This document shows, in pieces, positions 1 through 12,600 of a stretch of DNA of 64,000 bases. A program made the position numbers and the translations under genes. Location: the NCBI GenBank assembly GCA_963971305.1, contig OZ020316.1:16634745-16698744 (forward strand). The letters run 5' to 3'. This DNA is from Arcuatula senhousia. Taxonomy: Eukaryota > Mollusca > Bivalvia > Mytilida > Mytilidae. Below the pieces are notes generated by a model that ran no database searches, was not told where the DNA came from, and worked only from the letters and a program-made list of their open reading frames with translations. Positions within the stretch are counted from its first letter, which is position 1, and each line of letters begins with the position of its first letter.

Positions 1-320
1 ATAGGTTCATAAACAGAAGGGCGTCATCACTTGAACTGCTAGAAGCCTTTAGAAAAATTGACAGAAGCCAAATAAGGCAAATGTTCCAGGCAGGGAAACA
101 TAGGTGAGGGGCGAACTGCTTAGTTAATACAGCTCATCCAAATCAAAGATGTCCATAACAACCCCATATCTCATTTCACCCTATTTCGAGTGAGTGAGTC
201 ATGACAAAATGTTACTGTCAACTGATATAAGGGATTAAGTATTCATGATGTCAGCATATTTTGTTTTGTTTTTGTCATTGTTTTCCATTAATTTAAAAGT
301 AATTTAAACCATCTCAATAC

Positions 321-439
321 TTTGAAAGTTCCTCGTATGCATCTACATAATCATCTATCATTATCGTTTCATCTTCCTTTACACATTTAGTAAACAATTT
401 GTGAAGTCGTTCGATACAAAAACTTTCATGGGCGGCCAT
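321..439 (-). CDS. CPTP: First coding exon of ceramide-1-phosphate transfer protein (partial, runs off the left edge)
   Basis: Reading leftwards from an ATG at 439-437, 39 codons are open and end TCA-AA before a GTATTG donor at 320; the frame hits a stop two codons later if unspliced. The peptide begins MAAHESFCIERL and continues with FTKCVKEDETIMIDDYVDAY. This matches, without gaps, the N-terminal stretch of vertebrate CPTP (F-K-Q-C-L-D-E-K-E-E-V-L-L-D-P-Y). CPTP is a cytosolic GLTP-fold protein that moves ceramide-1-phosphate between membranes. The remaining exons should lie left of the window; positions 1-320 read as intron. The head-to-head placement with INTS11, 225 bp apart, supports the call because the two genes are, as I recall, head-to-head neighbours in human too. 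The alternative is another GLTP-family member. Confidence 0.78.
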
Positions 440-664
440 CTTTAAACAATATCAGGTGCTTGTTCTGATAAATGAAATTGTCTTCATGTTAAACGCTTTG
501 ATGATTAAGGGACGACAAAAATTCGTCTCTTCTATCCTTGGGGCGATGTAATACATTTTGACGCATCCAATTCAAGATGTCTGCGCCCATGAACTTTTGA
601 CTTTTTTTCTTCATTTATTGAAAAAATATTGGTCTGATTTATATTGAATTAGAGAAAAAGGAAA
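440..664. promoter_or_regulatory. Probable bidirectional promoter and 5' UTRs between CPTP and INTS11
   Basis: The 225 bp between the two divergent start codons must hold both 5' UTRs and the transcription start sites unless further 5' exons exist. No TATA box is convincing in either direction. The INTS11 ATG is preceded by AAAAGGAAA, with A at -3. Inference from gene arrangement only. Confidence 0.55.
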
Positions 665-692
665 ATGACAGAAATAAGAGTAACACCTTTAG
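665..692 (+). CDS. INTS11: INTS11 exon 1 coding part
   Basis: Encodes MTEIRVTPL and the first base of Gly10. The donor GTAAAT starts at 693. Human INTS11 begins [10 protein letters not shown], which fixes this start. Confidence 0.95.
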
Positions 693-3600
693 GTAAATTA
701 GCCATTGAGGTTTAAACAGATTCTGTAACAATCAAGATTTAATATGGCAAGTGGTACCTAAATAATTTGTGTCTCTCTGTATACATGTAGATCTGTATCT
801 CAGTGATTTTTCTAGCGCTCGTCACTTTCGTCATTGGCGAAAAGATATTTTATTTGACGAAAAATTTTCAAACCAATTTCGCCACTTTAATTTTCAAAAA
901 TGTAGAAAATTTTCGTCCTTTTTTACGATAATCAGTTAAATCTTCTGTCATTTTCATGTAATTCAAATTGACAACAGATTTTACTATGAAGCCCTACTGA
1001 TTTATGACCCGGAGGCCGGATATGTTTTTACAGTTAATTAACTGTTAATTGTTTAAATGAGTCTTGACCATCGCTGATTGATTTCGAAATCAATCATGAA
1101 TGAAATATACTTGACCAATCAGGAGAAAGTTTATTTTTATATCAGCTGAAAAATATAGATTTGTTTGTCAACCCACGTGCTCTTGTGTAAATATCACAAA
1201 AACTTAGAAGTAAATATAGATGAAAGGATTTACCTTCATGAAACTATTTTATTAAGAACATCCTGTAATCCAAAAACATCCTTTTTCATGCATTATAAGG
1301 AGATCAGATGAAAAGAACTTTGTTTACCGGTACATTTTTACGATCTCCTTCTCCTTCCTTTATTACCCTCCTTTGATAGGAGCACCTCCATTTCAGCAGA
1401 GGTGTAGTGGAGTTCCAATGATGTTGAGTTAAGAAATTGTTTTGTTTTGTTCCTCGAGCCACCTTAACACTAAATTAAATTTGTAGAGCTCCTTTAAAGG
1501 ACATGAAGGATGTTCAGTTTTGTTTTCTGTATATTCCTCCTTTTAGGGACCACCAGTCACTTATCATTACCATTATGAAAATGGTAAAACAAAAACAAAA
1601 CTGCTTCTTCAAATGAGAAAAAAGAGAGACTTTATGTGTGCTTATAGCTTTCTATGAGCATGTTAAACTTGATGAATAATACATATTTTCCCTTAATTTG
1701 TAAAAAAGGGTGGTGGGGGTGTTATCATTTTGTTGTGCCTAAAATATTAAAGGCAAAGAATCTGCATTTTATTAAGTATGATTTAAAACATCAATTCAAC
1801 AAATGTTTAGATATATTTTATTGAGCATGATGATACATGTAACTGTTGTAATCTGTGTCCTGTCCATGGTACTGAAACTATAATATACATGATTATGGAT
1901 TATTAGGTCGCACATTTTGGTTGACCGCTAAAGTGACTAAAGCCCTCAAAATCCTGGAAAAAACACTGTATCTGTATGGGTATGTCACAGATTCCCATGG
2001 GATTACTGTGTGATGGGGTAGGACTGGGCAGATTAAGTCGGGCTCACTTAGGAGTGCTGTTTTGAACTCTTTGGCTTTGGTGGTACACACTAGACTGTCT
2101 TCTAGGTGGTTGCAGTCTTTGCCTATGGCTGTTCTCACAAAAAGAGAGTTTTTAAATTGTTTCATTTTGGGGTGTTGTACAGTGATGGCTTTCGTATTGG
2201 TCCTAACTTGATTATCAATGACGTTTTTGCTAATATAGTCTTTATATACATGTACATGATATATTAGTTGCTTTTATTTGGCCTTTCGGTCTTTGATGTA
2301 TAATGAAATCATTTGGAGGGAGTGCGGGTATATCAATATGCCCCTCAAACATTTTATATGAGACAATCAGTCTGTGTTGTTGTCTGTTAGTTTGCAGTGA
2401 TGTTAGGTCCAGTTCCTGATAAAGCATTTTGTAACCTGTAACAGCAACAAAGTTGGTCAAAAGTTTAAAACTAAATTATTTAAATGTATCTGTATGATAT
2501 CAGTGATTACTGACATCATCAATTTGTATATTTTATCCACTCCTTAGATATTGATTTTTTTTAACATGTTTAATTTGAACATGAATTTGTTTTTGTGTAC
2601 ATGTACTTAGATTAATTATTCAAAACTTCATTTTTTCAGGTGCTGGTCAAGGTAAGTCTATATCGCTATAACTACATTATTTATGTGATATATATATATA
2701 CTCTTTGACATTATTTCTTGTCTAAATTATATTGAATCCTCTGAACTATGCCGCTTTGTTGAAATGCCCCCAACATACAATAACATGATAGATACAATTA
2801 ATATACATATTTAACCTATAGTATGACAAACTAGGATGTGTCTTATGACCGCTTCAGCAATGTTTAACATTTTACAAAGTCAAATTTTATTTCCAATCTT
2901 GTTTATTTTTACCTTATCTTGTAGGTGATAGATTTATTTTCAGACATGAAACCAGCAACACACATACTTTTTTGGCCTAATGCAGGTTACAAAATTACTG
3001 AATAGGGAGTAACAATCCTCAAAATGTTCAAGAACATCAGACAAAAAATACCAGATACATTTACTCATTGACAGAATATCACATTCACCACATTTAACAC
3101 AGGATATTTGATTGTACATAGGGTCAATTACAATTGCATTTGTATTTCATGTAATTTTAATTACTTTCAGAAATTTAAAACATTGATTGAATTACTGTAC
3201 CATACAATGAATTTGAGAAGGAATGCAATGAATTACCACCATAAACCATTGAATGCAGAAGTAATGCCTTGAATTGCATGAGTTGTAAACCATTTATTTT
3301 TTATGCTCCTGAATTTAGATTTAGGCGCCTATTAGACTATAATATTCAGCTTCACATTGATAGAAAAACCTTGAATTAGAATTGTTGTGTACTACAGTGT
3401 GAATATAATACAACATGTATATTTTAGATGTTGGTAGAAGCTGCATACTTATTACAATTGGAGGAAAAAATATCATGATGGATTGTGGGATGCATATGGG
3501 CTACAATGATGATGTGAGTGAATTCTAATACACCATACACATTGATACATTGATTTTGATTTTACATGCATAAGTTCATTTAACATGTTTAAGTATTAAA

Positions 3601-6600
3601 CATTTTAAAATTAGCATCATCATAGTAAGATATGTTTGAACTGGTAAAAATTTCAAAGATATTTGATCAAAAAGGGGAACTATTTCTGATGGAGTAAATG
3701 ATAGATAGAATGCATAGAGTTTTAATTTTAAATTTACATGTACATGTACCTAAACAATTTGTACTACATGTACAAATGAGTGTCAAATAACATCTCGTCA
3801 AAAATGCATTTCTTTTTGACATTCACATGTAGCATCCATTTAGAAGGAAAAAGTCATCTTGAACTCAAGAAATCCAAACCTTTGTTCAGTTGTATATATA
3901 TATAGATCAATAACAAGTTTCTTGTGATATAGAAAAAAAACACCATTCAAATCCATAAAAAAGCTATTTCTTACAAGATTTTCTTTAATACATGCTGTTG
4001 TTTTAATTTGATTGCTTGTTTTTAGAGGAGATTTCCAGATTTTACTTACATCACAAAAACAGAGAAGCTAACAGACCACCTGGATTGTGTCATTATAACG
4101 TAAGCTTGACATTGACATTTCCGATTGTTACATTCAAATGTTTAAAACACCAGGTTTCTTTCCTTGTACTTCACATGGTTGATATCCTCTGTACTGAATT
4201 TGGCTTCCCTGTTTTAATTTTTTTGGTTTTGAGTACTTTTGGTTCAATACTATTGGTTTTGATCTTCATATGTTTTGACTCAAATACTGCTGATGATGGG
4301 TTATTCATTGAAATATCGATATACAGCATATAAACAGTTTTATATATGTTTTTGGTATTTGTATCTTGTAAATCCAGTGTGTTAAAGTTACTGTGGATAC
4401 ATTTATTTTTGTGGATATCAATTTTCATTGTTTTGCAAAATGAAATTTTGTTGGATTTTTTAATTTTGTGGTTTACGCATATTGTTTTAATAATATTATT
4501 AGTGTAAAAATAACTTTCTTGTACTCTTATTTAAGTGGTTTACAGACACCCTTGAAAACCACGAAAATTGATGACCCACATATGATAATAAAACCACAGT
4601 ACATGACAGCTCATTTAAAATTTTAACTCAAATAGATTTTTTATGGATTCATAATTTCATTTGTCAGGTCTGGTAGGTCTGACAAATTCGAAACATTGTA
4701 CATACTTGATTTTGCAATTGACTGATGATATCCATAATGTGTAGAACATTTTCATTTTATCCGTGATATCAACAATATATAATTACATTTACCATGCATA
4801 TAATTAAAATGGGGTTATTCCATTGGTTAAATGACTCATTGAATCGATTTTCATACCTCAATGAAATGTCACTTATGTCTTTTGGCCATAACTGGGTTAT
4901 GACCTTACTATATGCACAACTAAAATTTGTTCTTAAATAGGTAAAAAAAATTCTCACAACTTGAATTTGCGTTTGGATATTTTAAAATGCACAAATAAAA
5001 AATACACAAACAAAAAATCAGAAATAAATAAAAAACATTGATATGTAATTATAAGAATTGAATGTTTGTATAGATGTTTCTATAGATGAGAAAAATTGTT
5101 GACCATAGCACATTTTAATGAAGCTTGCAAAATACAAACATTCAATTCTTAAATGAATAAACAAATTTATTTTTCAGACATTTTCACCTGGACCACTGTG
5201 GAGCTTTGCCCTATATGTCAGAGATGGTTGGCTATGATGGACCCATTTATATGACACACCCTACAAAAGCTATATGTCCCATTCTGTTGGTATGAGCTTC
5301 AAACAATTTTTTCTTTGTCTTTCAATTTTTATGCCCTATATATGAAAGTAGGGGGCATTATAATAGTATTCAGATCGGTTTGTCCGTCTCTCCTTTTGTT
5401 CATCAGTCCCAAATGTTGCAAAATGGGGCATCATACCGTTTGGACATATTCTTGTTTATATACGATTGTGATGATATTAAAGTTTTGACTATTGATAAAA
5501 TAGGGATGGAAATACTTTTGTTAATCCAGTGCAAATATAAAAAGCATCATTAAAATTGATCTGTTTTGTCAAGGTCAAAAGCTTTAGGAATATAAATTTT
5601 TTGTGTTTAGCAACTTTATTTAATAAACTTTATCTCAAATTCTTTGCTCTCTGTTGAATTACAATGATGGCATTAATAAAAACATTTAATTACGAGATTC
5701 AAAACATGCATTGAACTTATCTTTGAATATAATAAGTTTGTGTGTACAGTTTAAAAAAAAGAAGATTTTGGAATATTTCAGGAGGACTACAGAAAAATTA
5801 CAGTAGAAAGGAAAGGTGAAACAAACTTCTTCACTTCAGAAATGATTAAGAACTGTATGAAGAAAGTGGTGGCTGTTAATCTTCACGAGGTCATAAAGGT
5901 ACTTGATCATGATAACATGTTGTCGGGAATTGTGGGATTGCATCAGCACTCATCTTAAAACACAATTTACGTTTCCACAATTGAGTCCTGTATTTGCTTC
6001 TTTATATCTCTGAGTCTTAGTAGAATATCTAAATATATATTTATTGTAAGTTAGATCAAAGCCAAACACAGTGCAGAGTACACACCAAATACACACAACA
6101 CACCTATTATATTTAATTATGCATATACTTTTTTCAATCTTTTATTTCAGCAATAACAAATCTTTAAACCTTTAAATTGGTATGCCAAAGAACTGAATGA
6201 CTTGATACTTGATACTAAAGTCAAATTCAAATGTCAGTTGTTTTGTATTTCTGTTTTATGTTGTTGGTTTTTTTTTCGTTCTGTTCTTGTTGTGTTTACT
6301 GGTTTTGTCTCTGCCCTTTTGTCTTTTGACATTTGGATGCCAAATTGGTACCTCTGCTTCTCTCTTTGAGAACATGAGCATAAGTTTTTATTAGGTATTA
6401 ATCTTCACTTTATTGGAGGTGATCAGCATGCACTACTTGCCAAAAGGAAAAAAAAATGCGGAATTATTTAAAGCCAAAATTAAACAACTCTATTTTGATA
6501 ACGATATTCTTTCATTTTTAATTCTATTTTGATAACAAATTTTCACCTACAAAAAGTAAAATTTTATCTATATGTTTGGCAACTACCCAAATAAACTAAA

Positions 6601-9600
6601 GTTAGGTTGATTGTGTGTTTTATTTGTAGGTAGATGATGAATTAGAAATCAAAGCCTATTATGCTGGCCATGTTTTGGGTGCTGCCATGTTCCACGTCAA
6701 AGTAGGACAGCAATCAGCTGTTTATACAGTGAGTATTAAACCCTGGCTGTGTAATAGATACAGCTGTGTTCAAATACTTTGTTTATGTCAAGGACCTGTT
6801 AGTGATTTCTAGTTGGTTAGCTTCAAAATGGAAAACATAAAAAATTCTGTCGAACAATAAAGACAATTTGCATTGATTGTAATGAAAATTACAATGTATA
6901 CAAAAATTATTTTGTGGACAGATACAAAACAGAAAATCCTGAATAAGATTTGATTCAGTACATACCTTCAACATATTTTTGCATCATTCATTTACTATAA
7001 TATTAAAGGGAGATTACAACATGACACCAGATCGCCACCTGGGTGCAGCATGGATAGACAAATGTCGACCAGACCTACTGATTTCAGAATCAACGTATGC
7101 TACAACAATCAGAGATTCCAAAAGATGTAGAGAAAGAGATTTCCTAAAGAAAGTTCACAGTTGTGTTGAAAAAGGAGGAAAGGTATATATTTGTTATTCA
7201 CTAGAGGAATCCAGAAATTTTGCTAAAAACCAAAGATGTGCAAGGCCTTTTCATGGTTTGGTGATTTTTAACTGGATTTCATGGAGTGAAAAATTCGGGT
7301 TATAAAATGTTAAATGCTAGGTGGGTGGGCATGCCAGCGGGCGGGAAAAAAACTTTTGTAAAAGTTTTTCAGCAACTACTTATCACCGCCACTTGATATT
7401 TGGTATACACCATCAGGGTGGGGTCTCATTATATGGGATTTGGTTTCAGATCTGACGCTCACCTACTTCCTATTTAACAAAATCCTGCCATTTATGACTC
7501 TGACATATTTTCTTTGTATTCAACCAAAAATTTATTGCTAAGAGGACTCACATCCCCTTATTTCTCACTGTTGTTTACTTTTTTGACAAAACTGTGCTTA
7601 AAGATACCATCTTGACAAGTCAGGGCTAGGATCAGCTAGCAATTATCGTCTTAAGATGAAGATGTATAATATCAGACCATAACACTTGACTAGTGAAGAT
7701 GTGTTGTACTTGCTTAGAAAAAAATTATCATAAACTTAAACTACTTTATATTGAAGATGTGGACTTTTATTTTGAAGAAATTTTAAACAAAACTATCTGC
7801 AACTTTCAGCTTGTTATATAAAGACATTTACTCCTGCATTGTTCTTATTTTTGCAATTGATTGAATACAGACAATGCTTTCCTTTAAAAGAAGGGAAATA
7901 ATTAATTTTTACTTTTTAGGTTTTGATTCCAGTGTTTGCCCTTGGGAGAGCTCAAGAGCTGTGTATCTTGTTAGAAAGTTACTGGGACAGGATGAATCTT
8001 AAAGTTCCTATTTATTTCTCATTAGGATTAACAGAAAAGGTACATGTATTGTATTTTAAAAAGAAAAGAAAAATTTCTCTCAAGACACAATATACACATT
8101 GATTTTGATCATATCCAAATGGAAACAAGCAAGATAGAAAGATATTATTTTGCAGCTTAAGACCTATTAACTCAAGATCATAAAATAAAACACAAATCAT
8201 TGCATTTAATCCAGAATACATAAAAAATGATTGTATCAAAATACCTGTGCAAAGTTTTTTCTCTATCAACATTGAAAGTTTGATGTTAATTTGTTTATTT
8301 TCTAAAACAAGTTTTATATTTGATTTTTGGGCTAATCATTTAACAAGCTGTTTACACATGTTTATATATGATATGTAGGCCAATCATTATTACAAGCTGT
8401 TTAAACATGTTTATATATGATTTTTAGGCCAATCATTATAACAAGCTGTTAACACATGTTTATATATGATTGTTAGGCCAATCATTATTACAAGCTGTTT
8501 ACACATGTTTATATGTGATTTGTAGGCCAATCATTATAACAAGCTGTTTACACATGTTTATATATGATTTTTAGGCCAATCATTATTACAAGCTGTTTAC
8601 ACATGTTTATATATGATTTTTAGGCCCATCATTATTACAAGCTGTTTACACATGTTTATATATGATTTGTAGGCCAATCATTATAACAAGCTGTTTACAC
8701 ATGTTTATATATGATTTTTAGGCCAATCATTATTACTAATATATTTATAAATGAAGCAAAGACAAAAATTGTAATATTTAGAAACAGAGGTAGAGTTAAA
8801 AATGAAGAAAAGTGGGTTTTAAATGGTAAGCCTGTAGACATTTGTGATGAATTTATGTACTTAGGCTTGTTATTTTATTATAATGGTAATTTTTGTAGAA
8901 CTCAAAAAAGATTGTCAGAACAAGGTAGAAAAGCTGTATTTAATCTGTTTAATAAAATACAAGATGATTATTATAATCATGAAACATTATTAAGTTTATT
9001 TGATACCTATGTAGTTAGTATTATGGAATATGGCAGTGAAGTATGGGGCTTTAACAAAGCGCCTGATATAGAGAAGGTCCATATGTCGTTCTTAAAACGT
9101 ATTTTAAAAGTAAGATCTAGTACTGTAAATAATATGGTATACTGTGAACTTGGAAGAATTCCTTTAATTTTTAATAGAGAATGTAGGATTATCAAGTATT
9201 GGGCAAAATTATTATGCACTGAAAATTGTATTTTAAAAAATTGTTATGAAGAATTGCTTGAAAACAGTATTAAAGAACCCAATGATAAAAGAAATTGGTG
9301 TTGCAAGGTTAGATATATTCTATTTAGATATGGTTTAAACTATGTATGGTATAACCACAATGTCTCAGATATCAATTTTCTTATTTTGCAACTTAAACAA
9401 AGAATGATAGATAATTTTATTACAGAAGTCAACGCATTTTTTGAAGCGTCTCCAAAATGTCATATTTATAGATATATGTATAGTGCCAATGCACTGCAGT
9501 GTTATTTAAATAAACCAGTGAATTATATTTTTAAGCCATTTATATGTAAATATCGTATTTGTGCACATAGACTTAATATAGAAACAGGTCGTTATTTCAA

Positions 9601-12600
9601 TATTGAAAGGCATGAAAGATTTTGTACTAATTGTGTAAATAATGTAGTAGAAGACGAATATCATTTTATACTTGAATGTCCTAAGTATGTAATCCTTAGA
9701 ACTAAATATATTAAAAAGTATTATTGGAGGTATCCATCTGTTTACAAGTTAATGCAACTATTGTCGTCTGAAAATATCAAAGAACTAAATAATTTAGGTA
9801 AATATCTTAAGCAAGCAGAACTATTGCGTGTTTAGTCACACTCTCGTCTCAATATATATGTTCTAAGTTTACTGTCGTTGTATTTAGAATGTTGATCTTA
9901 TTATACATACCTTATGTTATTCTGTTATTAAGTTCTCTTCATGCATGCTAAATATTTATTTATGTACAAATGATATATGTGTCCTATAAGTTGTATAGCT
10001 TTTGGAATAAAGTATTATTATTATTACAAGCTGTTTACACATGTTTATATATGATTTTTAGGCTAATTATTATTACAAGCTGTTTACACATGTTTATATA
10101 TGATTTATAGGCCAATCATTATTACAAGCTGTTTACACATGTTTATATATGATTTTTAGGCCAATCATTATTACAAGCTGTTTACACATGTTTATATATG
10201 ATTTATAGGCCAATCATTATTACAAGCTGTTTATCACATGTTTATATATGATTTATAGGCCAATCATTATTACAAGCTGTTTACACATGTTTATATATGA
10301 TTTATAGGCTAATCATTATTACAAGCTGTTCACACATGTTTATATATGATTTTTAGGCTAATTATTATTACAAGCTGTTTACACATGTTTATATATGATT
10401 TTTAGGCCAATCATTATTACAAGCTGTTTACACATGTTTATATATGATTTATAGACTAATCATTATTACAAGCTGTTTACACATGTTTATATATGATTTA
10501 TAGGCCAATCATTATTACAAGCTGTTTACACATGTTTATATATGATTTATAGGCTAATCATTATTACAAGCTGTTCACACATGTTTATATATGATTTTTA
10601 GGCTAATTATTATTACAAGCTGTTTATCACATGTTTATATATGATTTATAGACTAATCATTATTACAAGCTGTTTACACATGTTTATATATGATTTATAG
10701 GCCAATCATTATTACAAGCTGTTTATCACATGTTTATATATGATTTATAGGCCAATCATTATTACAAGCTGTTTACACATGTTTATATATGATTTATAGG
10801 CTAATCATTATTACAAGCTGTTCACACATGTTTATATATGATTTTTAGGCTAATTATTATTACAAGCTGTTTATCACATGTTTATATATGATTTATAGGC
10901 CAATCATTATTACAAGCTGTTTACACATGTTTATATATGATTTATAGGCTAATCATTATTACAAGCTGTTCACACATGTTTATATATGATTTTTAGGCTA
11001 ATTATTATAACAAGCTGTTTACACATGTTTATATATGATTTTTAGGCCAATCATTATTACAAGCTGTTTACACATGTTTATATATGATTTATAGACTAAT
11101 CATTATTACAAGCTGTTTACACATGTTTATATATGATTTTTAGGCCAATCATTATTACAAGCTGTTTACACATGTTTATATATGATTTTTAGGCCAATCA
11201 TTATTACAAGCTGTTTATTACATGGACCAGCCAAAAGATAAAGAAAACTTTTGTACAGAGGAATATGTTTGAATTTAAACATATAAAGGTGGGTTTAAAT
11301 AAGGCAACTTTTTCACTGACACACACACACAAAAATATTGTTTTTAAATCTCTACTCCATTGTCAGAACTAATAAAATAGTTTTGTAGATTTAGAACTTT
11401 GCCATCTCTACACTGGTTTACTAAATATCATGGTAGAGAAAGCAGTGTGGGTAACTTGTTTTTTTATGTTGTTGTACCTATGAAATGAATTGAAATAATC
11501 ATAGATTTATGTATATAAAGTTCCATATCAACATATAACTTAACTTTAATTTGTTGCATCTTGGAAATACATTAACTTCTCATCTTATGAAAAATCAACT
11601 ACTGTGGTTTCAGTGTTATTCTTGGGGTATCATTTTTATACGACCGCAAAAAATTTGCGGACGTATAATGGTATGATGCTGTCGTCGTTGTCGTTGTCGT
11701 TGTCGTCGTCTGTTAACTTTAGTGTATACACGATAACTTTAGTTTGAGTTATCCAAATCCAATGAAATTTGACAATGATATTTCTTACCATTAAAGGATG
11801 GATGGGATTGATTTTGGGAGTCCCCCCTTTTTTCGTTTTGAAATTAAGGGCCAAAAGGGGCCAAATTGCAACTTTTAGTTTGTTCTTACAATAACTTTTT
11901 CAAAAATCTTTTCCTCTGAAACTACTGAACAGAATTCAATGAAACTTGGTATTATTGATCAATAGGGTGTCTTGCACTTTAGATGTGTTTCAAGTTCTGA
12001 TTCGTCAAAAAACATGGCTGCTGTGGCTAAAAATAGACCAGGGGGGTCAGACTACTGTTTTTGGCTTGTTATTCAAAAAGTATAAGAGATAGATGAAATC
12101 TGATGCCATCTTACTGCTTCAGGATCAAAAGTTCTGCTAAAGTCTCCATTTGGTCGAAGTTGTCAGATGACCCCTTATAGGGGTTACGGCCCCTTAAAGG
12201 TGAAAAATAGCATTTTTTCATGTTTTTGCCCTATAGTATGAAAACTATTGCAGATAGCAAAAAGCTGTTGCTTGCTTAATTGTTTAGCTCATTTAGCTCT
12301 ACAAAAGTCTCCATAGGGTCGAAGTTGTCAGATGACCCCTTATAGGGGTTACGGCCCCTTAAAGGTGAAAAATAGCATTTTTTCATGTTTTTGCCCTATA
12401 ATATGAAAACTATTGCAGATAGCAAAAAGCTGTTGCTTGCTTAATTGTTCAGCTCATTTAGCTCTTCAAAAGTCTCCATAGGGTCGAAGTTGTCAGATGA
12501 CTCCTTATAGGGGTTACGGCCTTAAAAGGGGCCAAAATGGAAACATTTTTATTAGTGGACCGATTTTGAAATTTTTTTTTGCATGTTTGTTCTTGTCAAA

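Noticed and set aside
1..320. Second CPTP exon to the left of exon 1
   Set aside because: No stretch on the - strand matched the next part of the GLTP fold; it probably lies outside the window.
2638..2660. Treating the exon 2 signal of INTS11 as a chance splice-like motif
   Set aside because: Without these 12 bases the conserved AGQ would be missing and the D14 codon would not form correctly; the phase fits only with the microexon.
4016..4333. 105-codon open frame
   Set aside because: It is INTS11 exon 4 (4026-4099) read through into the intron after the GTAAGC donor.
8711..8736. Start codon of the 374-codon LINE frame
   Set aside because: The ATG and first codons belong to the minisatellite; the LINE begins at about 8737 and is 5' truncated.
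8327..11217. Regularly spaced repeats that could recall a CRISPR array
   Set aside because: The whole 49-bp unit repeats, with no unique spacers; it is a minisatellite in an animal intron and includes coding bases of INTS11.
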